Assembly (NCBI GenBank): GCA_001839685.1
Contig: MLAK01001104.1
Location: 16,142-80,141, forward strand
Direction: 5' to 3'
From: Tritrichomonas foetus
Taxonomy: Eukaryota > Parabasalia > Tritrichomonadida > Tritrichomonadidae
Length of the DNA stretch: 64,000 bases
Part shown: positions 9,890 to 20,821 of the stretch, piece by piece
Layout: each line of letters opens with the position of its first letter
Numbering within the stretch: the stretch's first letter is position 1
Notes under the pieces: generated by a model
What the model was told of the DNA's origin: nothing
Database searches by the model: none
What the model saw: the letters and a program-made list of their open reading frames with translations, nothing else
Program-made: the position numbers and the translations under genes

Positions 9890-10609
9890 AGTGAAAAAAT
9901 TTTCAATCGATTTATAATTAATTTGGAAAGCTTCTCAAGATACACACTTTTCTGACTCAATTATAGTCAATTTTTCACATAGTTTTTTCAGTTTTTCAGA
10001 AAACCTTTAATTACAGCAAGATTATTTAATCCTTTATAATCGATAACTTTTTGAATAAATGACTTCGTTGTGTCAAATCAACAAACTTTTTAATAACTAA
10101 ATCAGAATGTTGGAAGAATAAATTGAATCAACCATCGAATCAATACATCTTATTACAGAAGTACCAATGTTGCAATAACATAATAATGCTTTTAAATTAA
10201 CTTTCTTTATCATCTATACAAATCATAAAGCTAACCTAGGCCGTGACAATTTTTTTTCTCTTTTTTTCAACTGATAGATAAATTTATCATAGTATAGCAT
10301 CTAATTAATGACAAAACGGCATTATAAATGATTATCTTATCACCAATACAACTGACTGCTCATTTCTGTTCGAGTCATTTATTAATGATTTGGGGGGTGA
10401 CGCGAATGAAATATTTTGTATCTACGCAGTTATATAACAGCTATAAAAAGAAAGAAAGGTATGGGTTTCTCTCTCTTTAATTGACGAATCAACCACTCTT
10501 TGATGTGATCAATCAAATGCCATTTTTCTATAAATTTGATAGGAAAAATAAAATGCCAACAAAACTTTTTCTTTGCAATCCTTTTATTCTGTCAAAAGCA
10601 TTTATCGAA
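9890..10609. promoter_or_regulatory. Region between divergent DENN and RRM genes
   Basis: 720 nt holding the promoters of both genes. On the DENN side, TTTTTTCACT precedes its ATG directly on the minus strand. A pyrimidine-rich tract lies near 10249-10270. The plus-strand frame of the RRM gene is open from 10481, but the residues before 10610 look like translated non-coding DNA. Confidence 0.4.
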
Positions 10610-11278
10610 ATGGATATAAGCAATCGTGTATTCATTCATAATCTTCCTTATGAATACACAAGCGATGATCTAAGGAGATTATTTGAACAATTTGGCCCCA
10701 TGGAAAGTTGTGATGTCATTCCGATGACAAATTCAAGAGGTGAAAAAATTAGTCGTGGAATTGGATTTATCACTTTTAAGACACGCCAATCATATTTGAA
10801 ATGTTTAGGCCATAACGAAAAGTTAATCGTCAATACTCGAAAAATTGGCATAAGTAGTGCACTTCCTCATAATTCTAGTGAATCTAAAGGATCAAAAGAA
10901 AAGAATGACGGCAACCATAATTCTGATGCTATCACATATAATTCAAATATTGATAGTGTTCAGTATCATAGTACAAAGCCAAAAGGATACAACAAGAAAA
11001 TGAAAGCCAGTAAATTTAATGAAGCCAATGACACACTTTTTGTAAGTAATATTCCGATGGGCATTGCAGATTATCAATTAAGAAGATTATTTTTGAAATA
11101 TAAGCCGTATGAACTGAAAATTTGTGAGATCAAAAATGCTGATGTTCAATACGCTTTTATACGAATAAAAAATCAGGAATTCCTAGAAAAAGCGCTTGTC
11201 GAAATGAATTGTTATGAATTGAATAATCACACTTTGTATGTTTCATTGGCTGATACAGCATTTAGTGCGACAACATAA
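10610..11278 (+). CDS. RNA-binding protein with two RRM domains
   Basis: I start the gene at the ATG at 10610, which puts the first RRM right at the N-terminus (MDISNRVFIHNLPY); in-frame ATGs at 10517 and 10553 are alternatives. The 222-residue product has RRM1 at about 5-80, with RNP2 VFIHNL and RNP1 RGIGFITF. A polar, Ser/Asn/Lys-rich linker follows, then RRM2 at about 140-215, with RNP2 LFVSNI and a degenerate RNP1 (VQYAFIRI). Only RNP1 of the first domain keeps its aromatics, so RRM1 probably does most RNA contact. Two-RRM proteins of this size serve in splicing, transport or mRNA stability; which applies here is unknown. Confidence 0.85.
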   Translation: MDISNRVFIHNLPYEYTSDDLRRLFEQFGPMESCDVIPMTNSRGEKISRGIGFITFKTRQSYLKCLGHNEKLIVNTRKIGISSALPHNSSESKGSKEKNDGNHNSDAITYNSNIDSVQYHSTKPKGYNKKMKASKFNEANDTLFVSNIPMGIADYQLRRLFLKYKPYELKICEIKNADVQYAFIRIKNQEFLEKALVEMNCYELNNHTLYVSLADTAFSATT

Positions 11279-11703
11279 ACATATGTGAAGAATTATTACA
11301 TATGATGCTCTCTATTTTATATATATTAAATTAATGTTATTTTATTAATTACTTAATTGATCATTTGTTTGTAAATTGCTAAAAAATCACTATAATTAGA
11401 AATCATATCTAGCAACTGACGTATATTGCATACTCTTTGACATTTCTTGAAGTATTATTTTCTTTGTTATTTGTTCAATTATCACAATAGAATAGTGAAA
11501 AAACCAAACTGCTCATTGTGTTAAAGTAATTTAATGTAGTGAAATCACACTAAGGGTGTACAATTTACAAGTGATTTCATTATTTTAATAGAAAAAGTTA
11601 ATCATGTTTGAAATTTATCAGTATTTCAATGATCACATCATTGTTAATTTAACCATTAACCGGTTAATTTCACCTTGTGACTTTGCAGAAAAATTACCAA
11701 AAA
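11279..11703. other. Intergenic region upstream of the ubiquitin protease gene
   Basis: 425 AT-rich nt. A 9-bp inverted repeat TGAAATCAC / GTGATTTCA sits at 11540-11548 and 11571-11579 with a 22-nt spacer, about 125 nt before the ATG. No gene is seen. Confidence 0.5.
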
Positions 11704-14700
11704 ATGGACAATGATTTTTTCTCTTGGGTAACAATTTTAGACACAGTTGGAATAGACGATTTCCCACATGTACTAAACCAAGGTATTATATATCTTCAAT
11801 ATATGATCGAAAATAGCAATTCTTCATATCCGCTTGATCAATCATTAGTCCAATTTTGCAAGGAAAAACTTCCAAACATTATTCATAAAATATACCATGC
11901 TATTTTAATAAACAAAAAATCGAACGGCGACGAATATTGCAACTTTTTATTCCATGCCATGAATTTATTCATCAGGCCAATAAATTCACATTCATTTTTT
12001 TATTTAATGAGTAATTTTTTTTCATTTAATTCAGATTTTGCATCTGCACATCCAGAACTGATAAATTTTTTGGGTCACACTTTCCTTTCACTGACAGGCA
12101 ATTTTCAATTTTTGATGGAAGGTTTCCTATCAACTCCATTTCAATCAATTGAAAATTTTGCGACTTTTTATTTATTGTTAAATTTTTTTAACAATGAAAT
12201 TGATTCTACGATCATTGAACGAGCATTTAATCAAGTTACTCCTGTTTTTTTAAATGTTTTACAACAAACCAAATCCAATACAATTCGAAAAATTCCAATT
12301 TATTATTTATTGCTTCTTTTTAATAATTTATTTCCACAATTTCATGCATTTTTCGAAAAAAGGGAAAATTTTCTTCCACTGTTTGAATTTTTCAAAGAAG
12401 CAACTCGTTGTGATGTTTTAGAAAAGAAAATTTACGGCCTACATATGTTTTTAAACTTGTTAAATGCTTCAGACAATGGAAATTTGAAAGAATCAATTTA
12501 CCAATATTTTTGTGAAACCAAATTGCTCGATGAACTTTTTGAAAATCAACAACATCATGAAGTATTAAAAGTGACTGAACGAATATTCGAAGAAATGGCA
12601 AACAGACATTTTATTCATACAGATCTTGTTGATAAAATCTATCATCAAAGTTTAGCAATTCCAAAATCATCAACTGAATCTGATCTTTATTACAAAATTA
12701 TTGTAAAATGTTTACCTTCTTTACAGCAAACAGAAATTACCTCATTTTTGAGTTTTATCTTTTTAAATGATCAAAATTTCCCTCAATTATTTAAAAAAGC
12801 TATAGTAGAAAATATTGAAACGCATTCAGATATATCTGTTTTCATTTTAAATTGTATAGGACAAGAGTGTCAAAATAATGAAATGAAAAAATGCATGTGT
12901 GAATTAATTGATCTAGGAAATCCAAAGATAACGCAAAATATTAATCAAATAACATCACAATGGATTAATTCACGGGTTTTTCATCTCAATGCGTATGAAA
13001 TTATATCTTATTTATTTCAAAAATCAAAAACTCCTTTAACATTTGATGGTGATCAGTTTTTGAATTACATCGCAGATGCTTTACTACAAAGAAATGATGA
13101 GGAAAATTCTAAGAAACTAATTGATTTGTTTTATAATTCTATAGTTCATTTTAAAACGACAATTTCTCATGATATTGTAAAAGGTTTATATCAATACACG
13201 CCTATAAATCTTTTTTGGTCATTTATTAATCGACTTTTGAATGAATCTGGAATTAAACCTTTTGTAGAACACCAGAATTTATTTCAATTGGCCATCTCTG
13301 ATGATAACTTGGCATCACAAACTGAAGAAACATTTACTTTTATTATTCAATATTATTTGAAATATTCCTCACAGATAGATCATACAATTGAAGAGAGAGA
13401 TAAATGCATAATTTTGGTGAATACCAATGAAATCTTGTCAATTATTTTTCAACTTTATAAAAAAATAATTAATCCAAAATTTGCTGAAATGATTACAAAT
13501 TTTCTTATTAATTTATCGCGAAATGCAAGACTTCCAATGAATAAACTTACTCAATTTTATCTGAACAATTGTGTAAATCTCATTCAAGAGGCATCCATTC
13601 ATTCTTGCCTTATTTATAATCTTATTCAATCCTACATTGATGTTATTGAAGGCGAAATTGATTTAAGAATTTTTGAAAGTAAAAGAATCAAAACCCCCAA
13701 TAATCTATTTCCACTTGAAATTGTACCACCAAATAAACAAAAAATCATGATCAATGTGAGTAGAAAAACTACTACTTTTGCATTAAAGAACATTTTATCA
13801 GCTTATTTCCAAGTTCCTGTTTGTTCAATCGAATTATTCGAAAAAAAACCAAATATTAGAACAGTAAAATTTTTGAATCTAGAAAACGAAACTGATAAAG
13901 CAGAAACAGTTGTTTATATTAATCAAATGAACGATTTACCTTCTTTTATATTTGCAGAACCAGGAAATGTTCGATTTTTTATTGAACAATTAAAAGGTGA
14001 AATGGAATCATCAAAAGCTGTATACAAAATTTTATGCAGAACTAAATTTGTTCCAATGCAAGAAGATAATTCACCTGATTTCTATTTCAATGCCTTTAAT
14101 GATACAGATAATAATCAGCCATATCATTTCTTATTTATGACACAACGGTTGAAATGTTTTCTTGCTGATTCTTCAGATTCACAAGTATTTTTTACAGAAT
14201 GTTTTTCATCCTTATTGCAAAATATCTTGAATAAAAAATATCACCCACGATATTTAAAAATTGCATTTGAATTGGTAACACTTTATTTCAACCCTGACAT
14301 TAAACGATTATCAATTCCAGAAATCCAAACTTTAATTAAACAAGCAGTAAATTATCCAAAATATACAGCAAAATATTTATCATTAGCTGCAAAATTATTG
14401 CCAATTAATGTAGGATTAGAAATTCCTCATACTGATTTAATAACAATTATAAAAAGTTACCATCCAAATACTCTTATACAAAAAAATGATTCTATGCAAC
14501 AAAATGATGTTTTAAGATCAATAGTTTCACTCATTTCGGCTATCACTAATCATATAATTTTATCAGATTTTATTAATGACATTTTAACTAATACAGATTC
14601 TTATTTTAATGTGAATGAAATAATCAAACCTGTAATTCAAAATATTTTTGATCGTTTTCCTGATTTAATGCATTCGTTTTTATATCAAATCATAGAAATA

Positions 14701-17553
14701 ATCAAGCCCAAAAATCATAAATCATCAGCTGTTTTTAGTAATATAATTAAAATTTACGTGAATAAAATCCAAGAAATTCCAGAATCAATTGATTTAACTG
14801 ATACAATTAATCATCTTTTATTTAACGTTGCTTTCAAAACAATCAATATAAAAATCCAACAGCCAATATTTGACTTATTTTTCGAAATTGATGAACAATC
14901 ACAAAGTTTGCAATACGCATTTTTAATGTCAATGTTGTCAAAAGAGTTTCCATCATATAAATATGATCCACTAAAATATATACGGCCTTTTAAATCAATG
15001 AGTGGTCTAACAAATCAGGGTTGTACTTGCTACATGAATTCTGTTTTGCAACAGCTTATTTCTATTCCTGAAGTACTAAAAAACTTAGCGAATTCAAGAT
15101 CAAGAAATCTAAATTTAAGATCCGATATTGAACAATTATTCACGCTTTTTGCAAAGTCTAGATTTGGCAGTAACTTATCTTATAATACAAAAGAATATTG
15201 CAGAGCATATAGTCATTTTATGCCTGAGTTCAATACCAATATTCAAGAGGATGCTTCTGAATATTTGAACACTTTATTTGATTCATTTCCCAATCAAGTT
15301 CAACAATTATTTAAAGGGAAATTTACTAATTATATTGTTAGAGATGAACAATCACGACAGGAAATTTCTAGTCATTTTGAAGAATTTTCTACTGTTGATT
15401 TAACCATAAAGGATGTATGTAATTTGTCAGCATCAATGAAAATGCTTTTATCTGATGAAAAATTAACTGGTGAAAATCGTTACACAGATGGAAATGGGAA
15501 CAAAGTTGACGCATGTAGATTTACTAGGTTTCATACTCTTCCACCTTATTTGGTCTTTCATTTGAAAAGGTTTGAATATAATTTGGTTGAATTTCAGAGA
15601 ATTAAAATCAATTCAAAATTTGAATTTCCAACAACTTTAAACATGGATGAATATTTTGATCATGGTGGTCTTTATCATTTAAGAGGCGCCGTTCTTCACA
15701 TTGGCATTGCTGATGGTGGTCATTATCTTTCTATTATCCAAAATAATAGTCAGAATCAAAATAAGAAATGGATTTGTTGTGATGATACAAATCTTTATGA
15801 AATAAGTGAAGATGATTTTCTTAAAAATGCTTACGGTGGTGAAGGAAATTGCAATGCCTATCTTCTTTTCTTTGAGAAAAATGATATTCACAATATTTCT
15901 ATGAATGCAGATGAAGGTTGTTGTGATGATATAAATGAGAGTAATAGTCAAGATGAAGTATTTTCAATGTTGCCTGAATATTTGAGAAATGAAATAACTG
16001 AAAGTAACAACAGAATAATTGAATGCTCAAGTTTATTGACTCAGGCATCATTTGATTTCTTTAAAAAGTTGATTCCTAATGAAGTATCAACACTTTATTT
16101 CTTTAATGTTCTATGTCATGCCAATAATACTGATATGGCAACTAACTTTGCCGATCATTTGAGTGGATGCAGCAATTTTATTATTGCAGATACACAACAA
16201 TTCTTAACAATTCTTAACAATTGTCCATATTCTGACACGGATAATGCAATTACATCTCTTGCTTCAAAAGATGCAGATCTTCATTATTTGCAAGTACTTT
16301 TTGAACATGTTACTTTAATTAAATCAAGTCGCAATTTAATTAGCAGTCTTGGAAATATTTTATTTTCTTCTGTTCAACAAAATGGAAATAATCATGAGTT
16401 TTTCTCTTTAATTTTGGATTTCTTAGTTAATAAGTTGTTAACTTCTTCAAAAGAAAGCCGACAATATAATCTTTCTCTATATTTTGAAACTTTAATATAT
16501 GGATCAAAATTGTCTTTTGATATTTCGCCACTTCTCCAATTCTCTGATCAAATTAAATTCAATAAACAAAGTTGTGTCAACTTCATTCGACTTTTAGTTG
16601 AATATGGGAATGATACAAACACTATTAATGAAATCTTTGGGAATGATATAATTATTAAAAAGTATTTACCTATTGCTTACATTACAATTCCACGATTCTA
16701 CAATGATACCCTCTTTAAATTAGCTCAAAATGAATACAACACAGTTGCCACATTATATGAAATGAATATTCTTATTAAACAAAGAACACGAAAATCAATC
16801 ATTGTTAAAACTCTGAAACAAAACCATGAAATCATTGTTAATTTATTACTTAACAATCGTTCAGAAGTTCGAATAACAACAGTTCAACTCATAATCAGCA
16901 TCTTCGGTTCCAACTCTAACTCTAACGCGAATAACAATAATAATACGAATAGTGGAACTAAGTTGGATTATGAAAATGTGAATCCAAAAAATAATAAATA
17001 TACAATATGCTTTGCTGAAGCATTGATTATGAATATTCATAATATTACACCAAATAGAAATATGAAGAAGGATAATTTAGTTTATTTAGAATACTTTAGA
17101 ACCATTAATTGGTTATTTCGCTCTGGAATTACAATTGATTGTTCATATGTAATTGAGAAACTGATTGAAATTGTGAATGCTTTAAGTGAAGTTAAAAATT
17201 CATTTGATTTGACAATTTTAGAAATTGCGAAGTTGAATGCATTCATGAAATGTCCTTTTATTTTACTTGATGCAACTTTTAATGCATTCTTTAGACATAA
17301 AAAATCTATTAGTAACCAAAAAATCCCTGAAGCGGTTGATATTTTTTTGCCTCAAATTGTTTTTCACTTCAATACAAATCAATATCAGTCATTTCTGTTG
17401 ATTAATTCAAGAAAGTTCAAAAAGTTGTGTAGATTTGTATTTAGATTGGATGGATTTCAACAAATTCAAGCATTTGATAACCTTTACAAAGTTTGTCTAA
17501 AAATCTCGGAAATAATTCCTGATTTAAAATCGGAATTTTGTTTGAATGAATAA
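11704..17553 (+). CDS. Giant ubiquitin-specific protease (USP9X/USP34-like)
   Basis: A 1949-residue cysteine deubiquitinase. Residues 1 to about 1095 are a long alpha-solenoid, with a ubiquitin-like segment at about 685-720 (INVSRKTTTFALKNIL). The peptidase C19 domain spans about 1098-1390. Its Cys box is GLTNQGCTCYMNS with catalytic C1109. PPYLVFHLKRFEYN and LRGAVLHIGIADGGHYLSII with H1340 follow, then WICCDDTNLYEI carrying the third-residue acid. The zinc-finger part of the fingers region appears reduced (no clear CxxC pairs). A second solenoid of about 560 residues closes the protein. The solenoid-USP-solenoid plan matches the USP9X/USP24/USP34 group. The frame extends nine codons upstream from a GTG; the ATG at 11704 is chosen. 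Confidence 0.93.
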   Translation: MDNDFFSWVTILDTVGIDDFPHVLNQGIIYLQYMIENSNSSYPLDQSLVQFCKEKLPNIIHKIYHAILINKKSNGDEYCNFLFHAMNLFIRPINSHSFFYLMSNFFSFNSDFASAHPELINFLGHTFLSLTGNFQFLMEGFLSTPFQSIENFATFYLLLNFFNNEIDSTIIERAFNQVTPVFLNVLQQTKSNTIRKIPIYYLLLLFNNLFPQFHAFFEKRENFLPLFEFFKEATRCDVLEKKIYGLHMFLNLLNASDNGNLKESIYQYFCETKLLDELFENQQHHEVLKVTERIFEEMANRHFIHTDLVDKIYHQSLAIPKSSTESDLYYKIIVKCLPSLQQTEITSFLSFIFLNDQNFPQLFKKAIVENIETHSDISVFILNCIGQECQNNEMKKCMCELIDLGNPKITQNINQITSQWINSRVFHLNAYEIISYLFQKSKTPLTFDGDQFLNYIADALLQRNDEENSKKLIDLFYNSIVHFKTTISHDIVKGLYQYTPINLFWSFINRLLNESGIKPFVEHQNLFQLAISDDNLASQTEETFTFIIQYYLKYSSQIDHTIEERDKCIILVNTNEILSIIFQLYKKIINPKFAEMITNFLINLSRNARLPMNKLTQFYLNNCVNLIQEASIHSCLIYNLIQSYIDVIEGEIDLRIFESKRIKTPNNLFPLEIVPPNKQKIMINVSRKTTTFALKNILSAYFQVPVCSIELFEKKPNIRTVKFLNLENETDKAETVVYINQMNDLPSFIFAEPGNVRFFIEQLKGEMESSKAVYKILCRTKFVPMQEDNSPDFYFNAFNDTDNNQPYHFLFMTQRLKCFLADSSDSQVFFTECFSSLLQNILNKKYHPRYLKIAFELVTLYFNPDIKRLSIPEIQTLIKQAVNYPKYTAKYLSLAAKLLPINVGLEIPHTDLITIIKSYHPNTLIQKNDSMQQNDVLRSIVSLISAITNHIILSDFINDILTNTDSYFNVNEIIKPVIQNIFDRFPDLMHSFLYQIIEIIKPKNHKSSAVFSNIIKIYVNKIQEIPESIDLTDTINHLLFNVAFKTINIKIQQPIFDLFFEIDEQSQSLQYAFLMSMLSKEFPSYKYDPLKYIRPFKSMSGLTNQGCTCYMNSVLQQLISIPEVLKNLANSRSRNLNLRSDIEQLFTLFAKSRFGSNLSYNTKEYCRAYSHFMPEFNTNIQEDASEYLNTLFDSFPNQVQQLFKGKFTNYIVRDEQSRQEISSHFEEFSTVDLTIKDVCNLSASMKMLLSDEKLTGENRYTDGNGNKVDACRFTRFHTLPPYLVFHLKRFEYNLVEFQRIKINSKFEFPTTLNMDEYFDHGGLYHLRGAVLHIGIADGGHYLSIIQNNSQNQNKKWICCDDTNLYEISEDDFLKNAYGGEGNCNAYLLFFEKNDIHNISMNADEGCCDDINESNSQDEVFSMLPEYLRNEITESNNRIIECSSLLTQASFDFFKKLIPNEVSTLYFFNVLCHANNTDMATNFADHLSGCSNFIIADTQQFLTILNNCPYSDTDNAITSLASKDADLHYLQVLFEHVTLIKSSRNLISSLGNILFSSVQQNGNNHEFFSLILDFLVNKLLTSSKESRQYNLSLYFETLIYGSKLSFDISPLLQFSDQIKFNKQSCVNFIRLLVEYGNDTNTINEIFGNDIIIKKYLPIAYITIPRFYNDTLFKLAQNEYNTVATLYEMNILIKQRTRKSIIVKTLKQNHEIIVNLLLNNRSEVRITTVQLIISIFGSNSNSNANNNNNTNSGTKLDYENVNPKNNKYTICFAEALIMNIHNITPNRNMKKDNLVYLEYFRTINWLFRSGITIDCSYVIEKLIEIVNALSEVKNSFDLTILEIAKLNAFMKCPFILLDATFNAFFRHKKSISNQKIPEAVDIFLPQIVFHFNTNQYQSFLLINSRKFKKLCRFVFRLDGFQQIQAFDNLYKVCLKISEIIPDLKSEFCLNE

Positions 17554-18119
17554 ATAAAAAATTATAATCTAATTTTTGTTTTATTTTGAGGTTAGCTTTC
17601 AAAATCTAAGTATTTGAGAAAGAATAATATCGAGACTAATTATAACATGTGAATTATGACATAATAATTAAGCAAATGAATCAAGAGAATAGTTAGTTCA
17701 ATAATAAAAAAAAATTCTGCAACACTTTGAAACCAGTTCAAGAATAAGCAATTCTAAACTAGTTCAAAAAAATGGATAGTACGAAAAACACAAAAAGTTA
17801 TTGTTTTTATTCAATAAAACTTTCCATTTTTTGGAACTGGTATAGATATTTTTTTCTCGATTGATTTAGTATCCCTTTTTTATTTTGATAAATCAGCTTC
17901 TAGGTTTCAATTGTCAATTTAGGATTTTTTGGTATCGATTCAAGCAAGAGATAGTTGATTATCAATGAAATATGATGTCAATTTAAATAAAAGAACGAAA
18001 TAAAATGCCAGTTTTTGAGAGAAAACTAATTGTTCTTTCACTCACAATATTTGACTATCATTTTTTTTTGAAAGCAGCAGTTTGAATATATAAATAGCCT
18101 TTTATTTTTCTCGAAATTT
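17554..18119. other. Intergenic region with an imperfect inverted repeat
   Basis: 566 nt between two plus-strand genes. CTAGTTCAAAAAAATGG (17759-17775) is the imperfect reverse complement of CCATTTTTTGGAACTGG (17824-17840), separated by 48 nt, and a third similar CCAGTTCAAGAA lies near 17733. It may be a 3'-end hairpin of the protease gene. No coding frame is seen. Confidence 0.5.
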
Positions 18120-20035
18120 ATGGAAAGCCCTCCTCGTCCTTCGGCCCCTCGGGAATTCATTCTTGAAAACCAGCTTGGATCTGGCGCCTTCTCCCAGGTC
18201 TGGCTTGCTCAACACGTTTCATTACGAAAAAAAGTCGCTATAAAAGTTATTTCAAAACAATCAGTTCGAACGCCAAAAGGACATTCCCGCTTCATCCGTG
18301 AAACTGAAATTCAGAAGAGGGTCCATCACCCTTATATCGCTTCGCTTTTTTACGTATCAGAAAATATTCTCCATCACTATCTTGTGATGGAATACGTTAA
18401 CGGTATAACTCTTCAAAATCGAATTAGTAATTCAGGTCACATTTCCGAATTTGAAGCGCAACACTACTTTTTACAGATTTTTTCGGCAATTTCGTATTTA
18501 CACGAAAAATTGAAAGTTATTCACCGCGATTTGAAAGCAGACAACATTATGATCGACCAAAACAACAACATTCGCCTCATCGATTTTGGCTTTGCATGCG
18601 ATATTGATGATGACGAAGAACTCAGAAAATGCTGCGGCTCACCAAGTATGAAAACATGCTTTTTATTCTTTTTCTTTTTTCCCCCTTCTCAACCGAAAAT
18701 TCTTTAGTTTTCTATCGTCAATTTTTTCACAATTTCCAGCTTTTTTATTTTTTTGATTATTTTTAATTTTCCTATGATTTGAGAAAAGAGGAATTCGCCC
18801 TCTCCAATTTAGTTTTCTCCATTGTGTTATTAACATTTTATTTTTCTATAGCGATTTTTTTTTTTTGCTCATTTTTTCATTCACAATTTTGTTGTTTCAT
18901 TCACAGTTTTGTTGTTTCATTCACAATTTTGTTGTTTCATTCACAATTTTGTTGTTTCATTCGCATCATTTTTTCCTCGCAATAAAATTGATAAATGAAA
19001 CAACCGAAAATAGATTGTGTGATTGAATTATTTTTTATTGAATAATGATTTAAATTGTATTGCTTGAGAATTATGTTTTGGTTGGTAAGAGAAAAAAAGA
19101 AAAAGACAAAAAGCAAATTTAAAAATAAATTCTAACACACAGGATACTCTGCACCAGAAATGTATACTGAAAAACTTTGTTCAACTGCATCTGACATGTG
19201 GAGCCTTGGAGTCATCCTTTTCTACATGGTTTCAGGTAAACTTCCTTTTGATAGCCATTCTCCCAATCAGCTTGTCCAAAAAATCGTGCACCAACGTCCA
19301 CAGTTTCCACCTCTTATTTCAGATAATCTTTACAATTTGCTTCACGGGCTTCTTCGCAAAAATAGGGAAAAAAGATTCACTTGTGAAGATGTAAGGAATC
19401 ATCCTTGGGTAAAGCAAAGCAACACCATTCCACTTTATAGTTTGGATGATGCTACAGATTTTGGAAGCTCGGAATCACTTGGAACGAAAATTAAAAAGCG
19501 TGAAATGAACACGCTTAAATTGGCTGGAGTTGAACCAACATCTGATTTAGTTTCGCCTCAACCAGAAGTGAATTCTTTTCAAACACCACCTCTATCTCCT
19601 CACATGGAATCAGATACTAGCGATACTTCACCAACGACATCAGTGAATACACAAATTACATCATCAATAGAGAAACAATTACCACCAACTGCATCACCAA
19701 CAGTACAACCTTATTTGTCACCAAAAGTGTCTACAAACGAGAAAAGTAATGAGAAGAAGATACCAGTGATAAGGTCAAATACTCATGATATGAAAAATCT
19801 TACTCATAATCAAAATCCATCACTCACACCAAAAAGAATGACGGCCCAAGAGAGACTTTTATCATCCGGAAAGTTTCGACCGTTAGTATCTCACAACAAG
19901 TCTAACTCGATGGGAGCCAAGGAACTCGAGAATGCATATCCTGTTCCAACAAGCCACATCAGGCAAAGATTGAATAGCTCAAAGAATCCGGATACAATTC
20001 TTAAAGCATTCATGAAACCATCAGACTTGTTATAA
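18120..20035 (+). CDS. CAMK-like protein kinase, two exons
   Basis: Exon 1 (18120-18645) and exon 2 (19143-20035) join in frame to give 472 residues. The glycine loop is GSGAFSQVWLA (20-30), the ATP lysine is K42, the catalytic loop HRDLKADN has D137, and DFG lies at 155-157. The intron splits codon 176 after its first base, and splicing restores CGSPRYSAPE, the invariant end of the activation segment. Without splicing, the kinase would stop before this motif. Exon 2 then has DMWSLGVILFYMVSGKLPF and the C-lobe, followed by a 200-residue Ser/Thr/Pro-rich tail with many TP and SP sites. It belongs to the CAMKL group, like the kinase at 6382. The intact motifs suggest activity. Confidence 0.92.
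18646..19142 (+). other. Spliceosomal intron, 497 nt, phase 1
   Basis: The donor is GTATGA (18646-18651) and the acceptor is TCTAACACACAG ending at 19142, close to the fused branch-point/3' splice motif known from trichomonad introns (ACTAACACACAG). Removal gives an exact reading-frame join inside the CGSPRYSAPE motif. The intron contains a tandem repeat, T-rich stretches and several stops. It is the only intron I find in this window. Confidence 0.95.
18881..18960. repeat. 20-nt tandem repeat inside the intron
   Basis: Four near-identical 20-nt copies of TCACAATTTTGTTGTTTCAT (one with A to G). The intron length probably varies between strains because of it. Confidence 0.9.
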
Positions 20036-20821
20036 AGAAAATGGGTTATATTAGAATCGGACGCATATATTCTATCATTCAAAAGTTATATCTTTGGTAT
20101 AGTATATACTATTCTATATTTGTTTTTATTAGTATTATTGGTATTTAGTCTGGTATTTTTAATCGTTATACATATATTAGTTTTGAGAAAGAAGTTTTAT
20201 TTCTTCAAAAGGTAATTTTTTATATCAGTACTACTTATGTAACTTTATACATAATGTAACTTCGGCAAAAGCTCAATAAACGTCAATTGTGACATCAACT
20301 GGAACTTCATTGAATATTTAATTAATGTAAAAAGTTGTTGATATCTATCACAACAGAGAATAGCATATGCTACATTTATCCCAATTAATATATTTTATTT
20401 GTTGATGTCACTCAACATCTGATTCTTCACAAAAAAATTGAGTACAATAATGATTGAAATTTTTTTCTTTTATGAAAAAGTCGCTGAGGATTTTCAGAAT
20501 TTGACTTCATCAAATTTTGTAGGATCTTAATGAATCAATTTTATGGATTCACTTTTTCTTATAAATATATTCTTTCTCTTTATATTGAATATTTGAGAAT
20601 CCTCATACAAATTAATCTCAACTCTTTACAATTTCGAGTGAATTCTATAGAATCGACATTATAAAAAAATAGGCATTTCATAAGAAAAATCACTTCACCC
20701 TACCAGATTTCCCATTGAATTAATAATTTACTCACAATTTCTGGATTTAACACAAGATTCAAAAAGTGAAAATCTAAAAAAGCAATGCTTCTGACATACA
20801 AGCATCCACACCTCTCCCTCG
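20036..20821. other. Intergenic region before the armadillo-like gene
   Basis: About 785 AT-rich nt between two plus-strand genes. The ATG at 20785 opens a frame whose first 60 residues (Cys/Arg-rich) look like an antisense shadow of the true start; see the next gene. No RNA or repeat is evident. Confidence 0.5.

Noticed and set aside
10481..10609. N-terminal extension of the two-RRM protein
   Set aside because: It begins at TTG, and its Phe/Lys/Asn-rich sequence is like translated non-coding DNA; the RRM starts directly at the ATG at 10610.
18779..18985. Phe/His-rich ORF inside the kinase intron
   Set aside because: It is a reading of the T-rich intron and its 20-nt repeat; splice signals explain the region.
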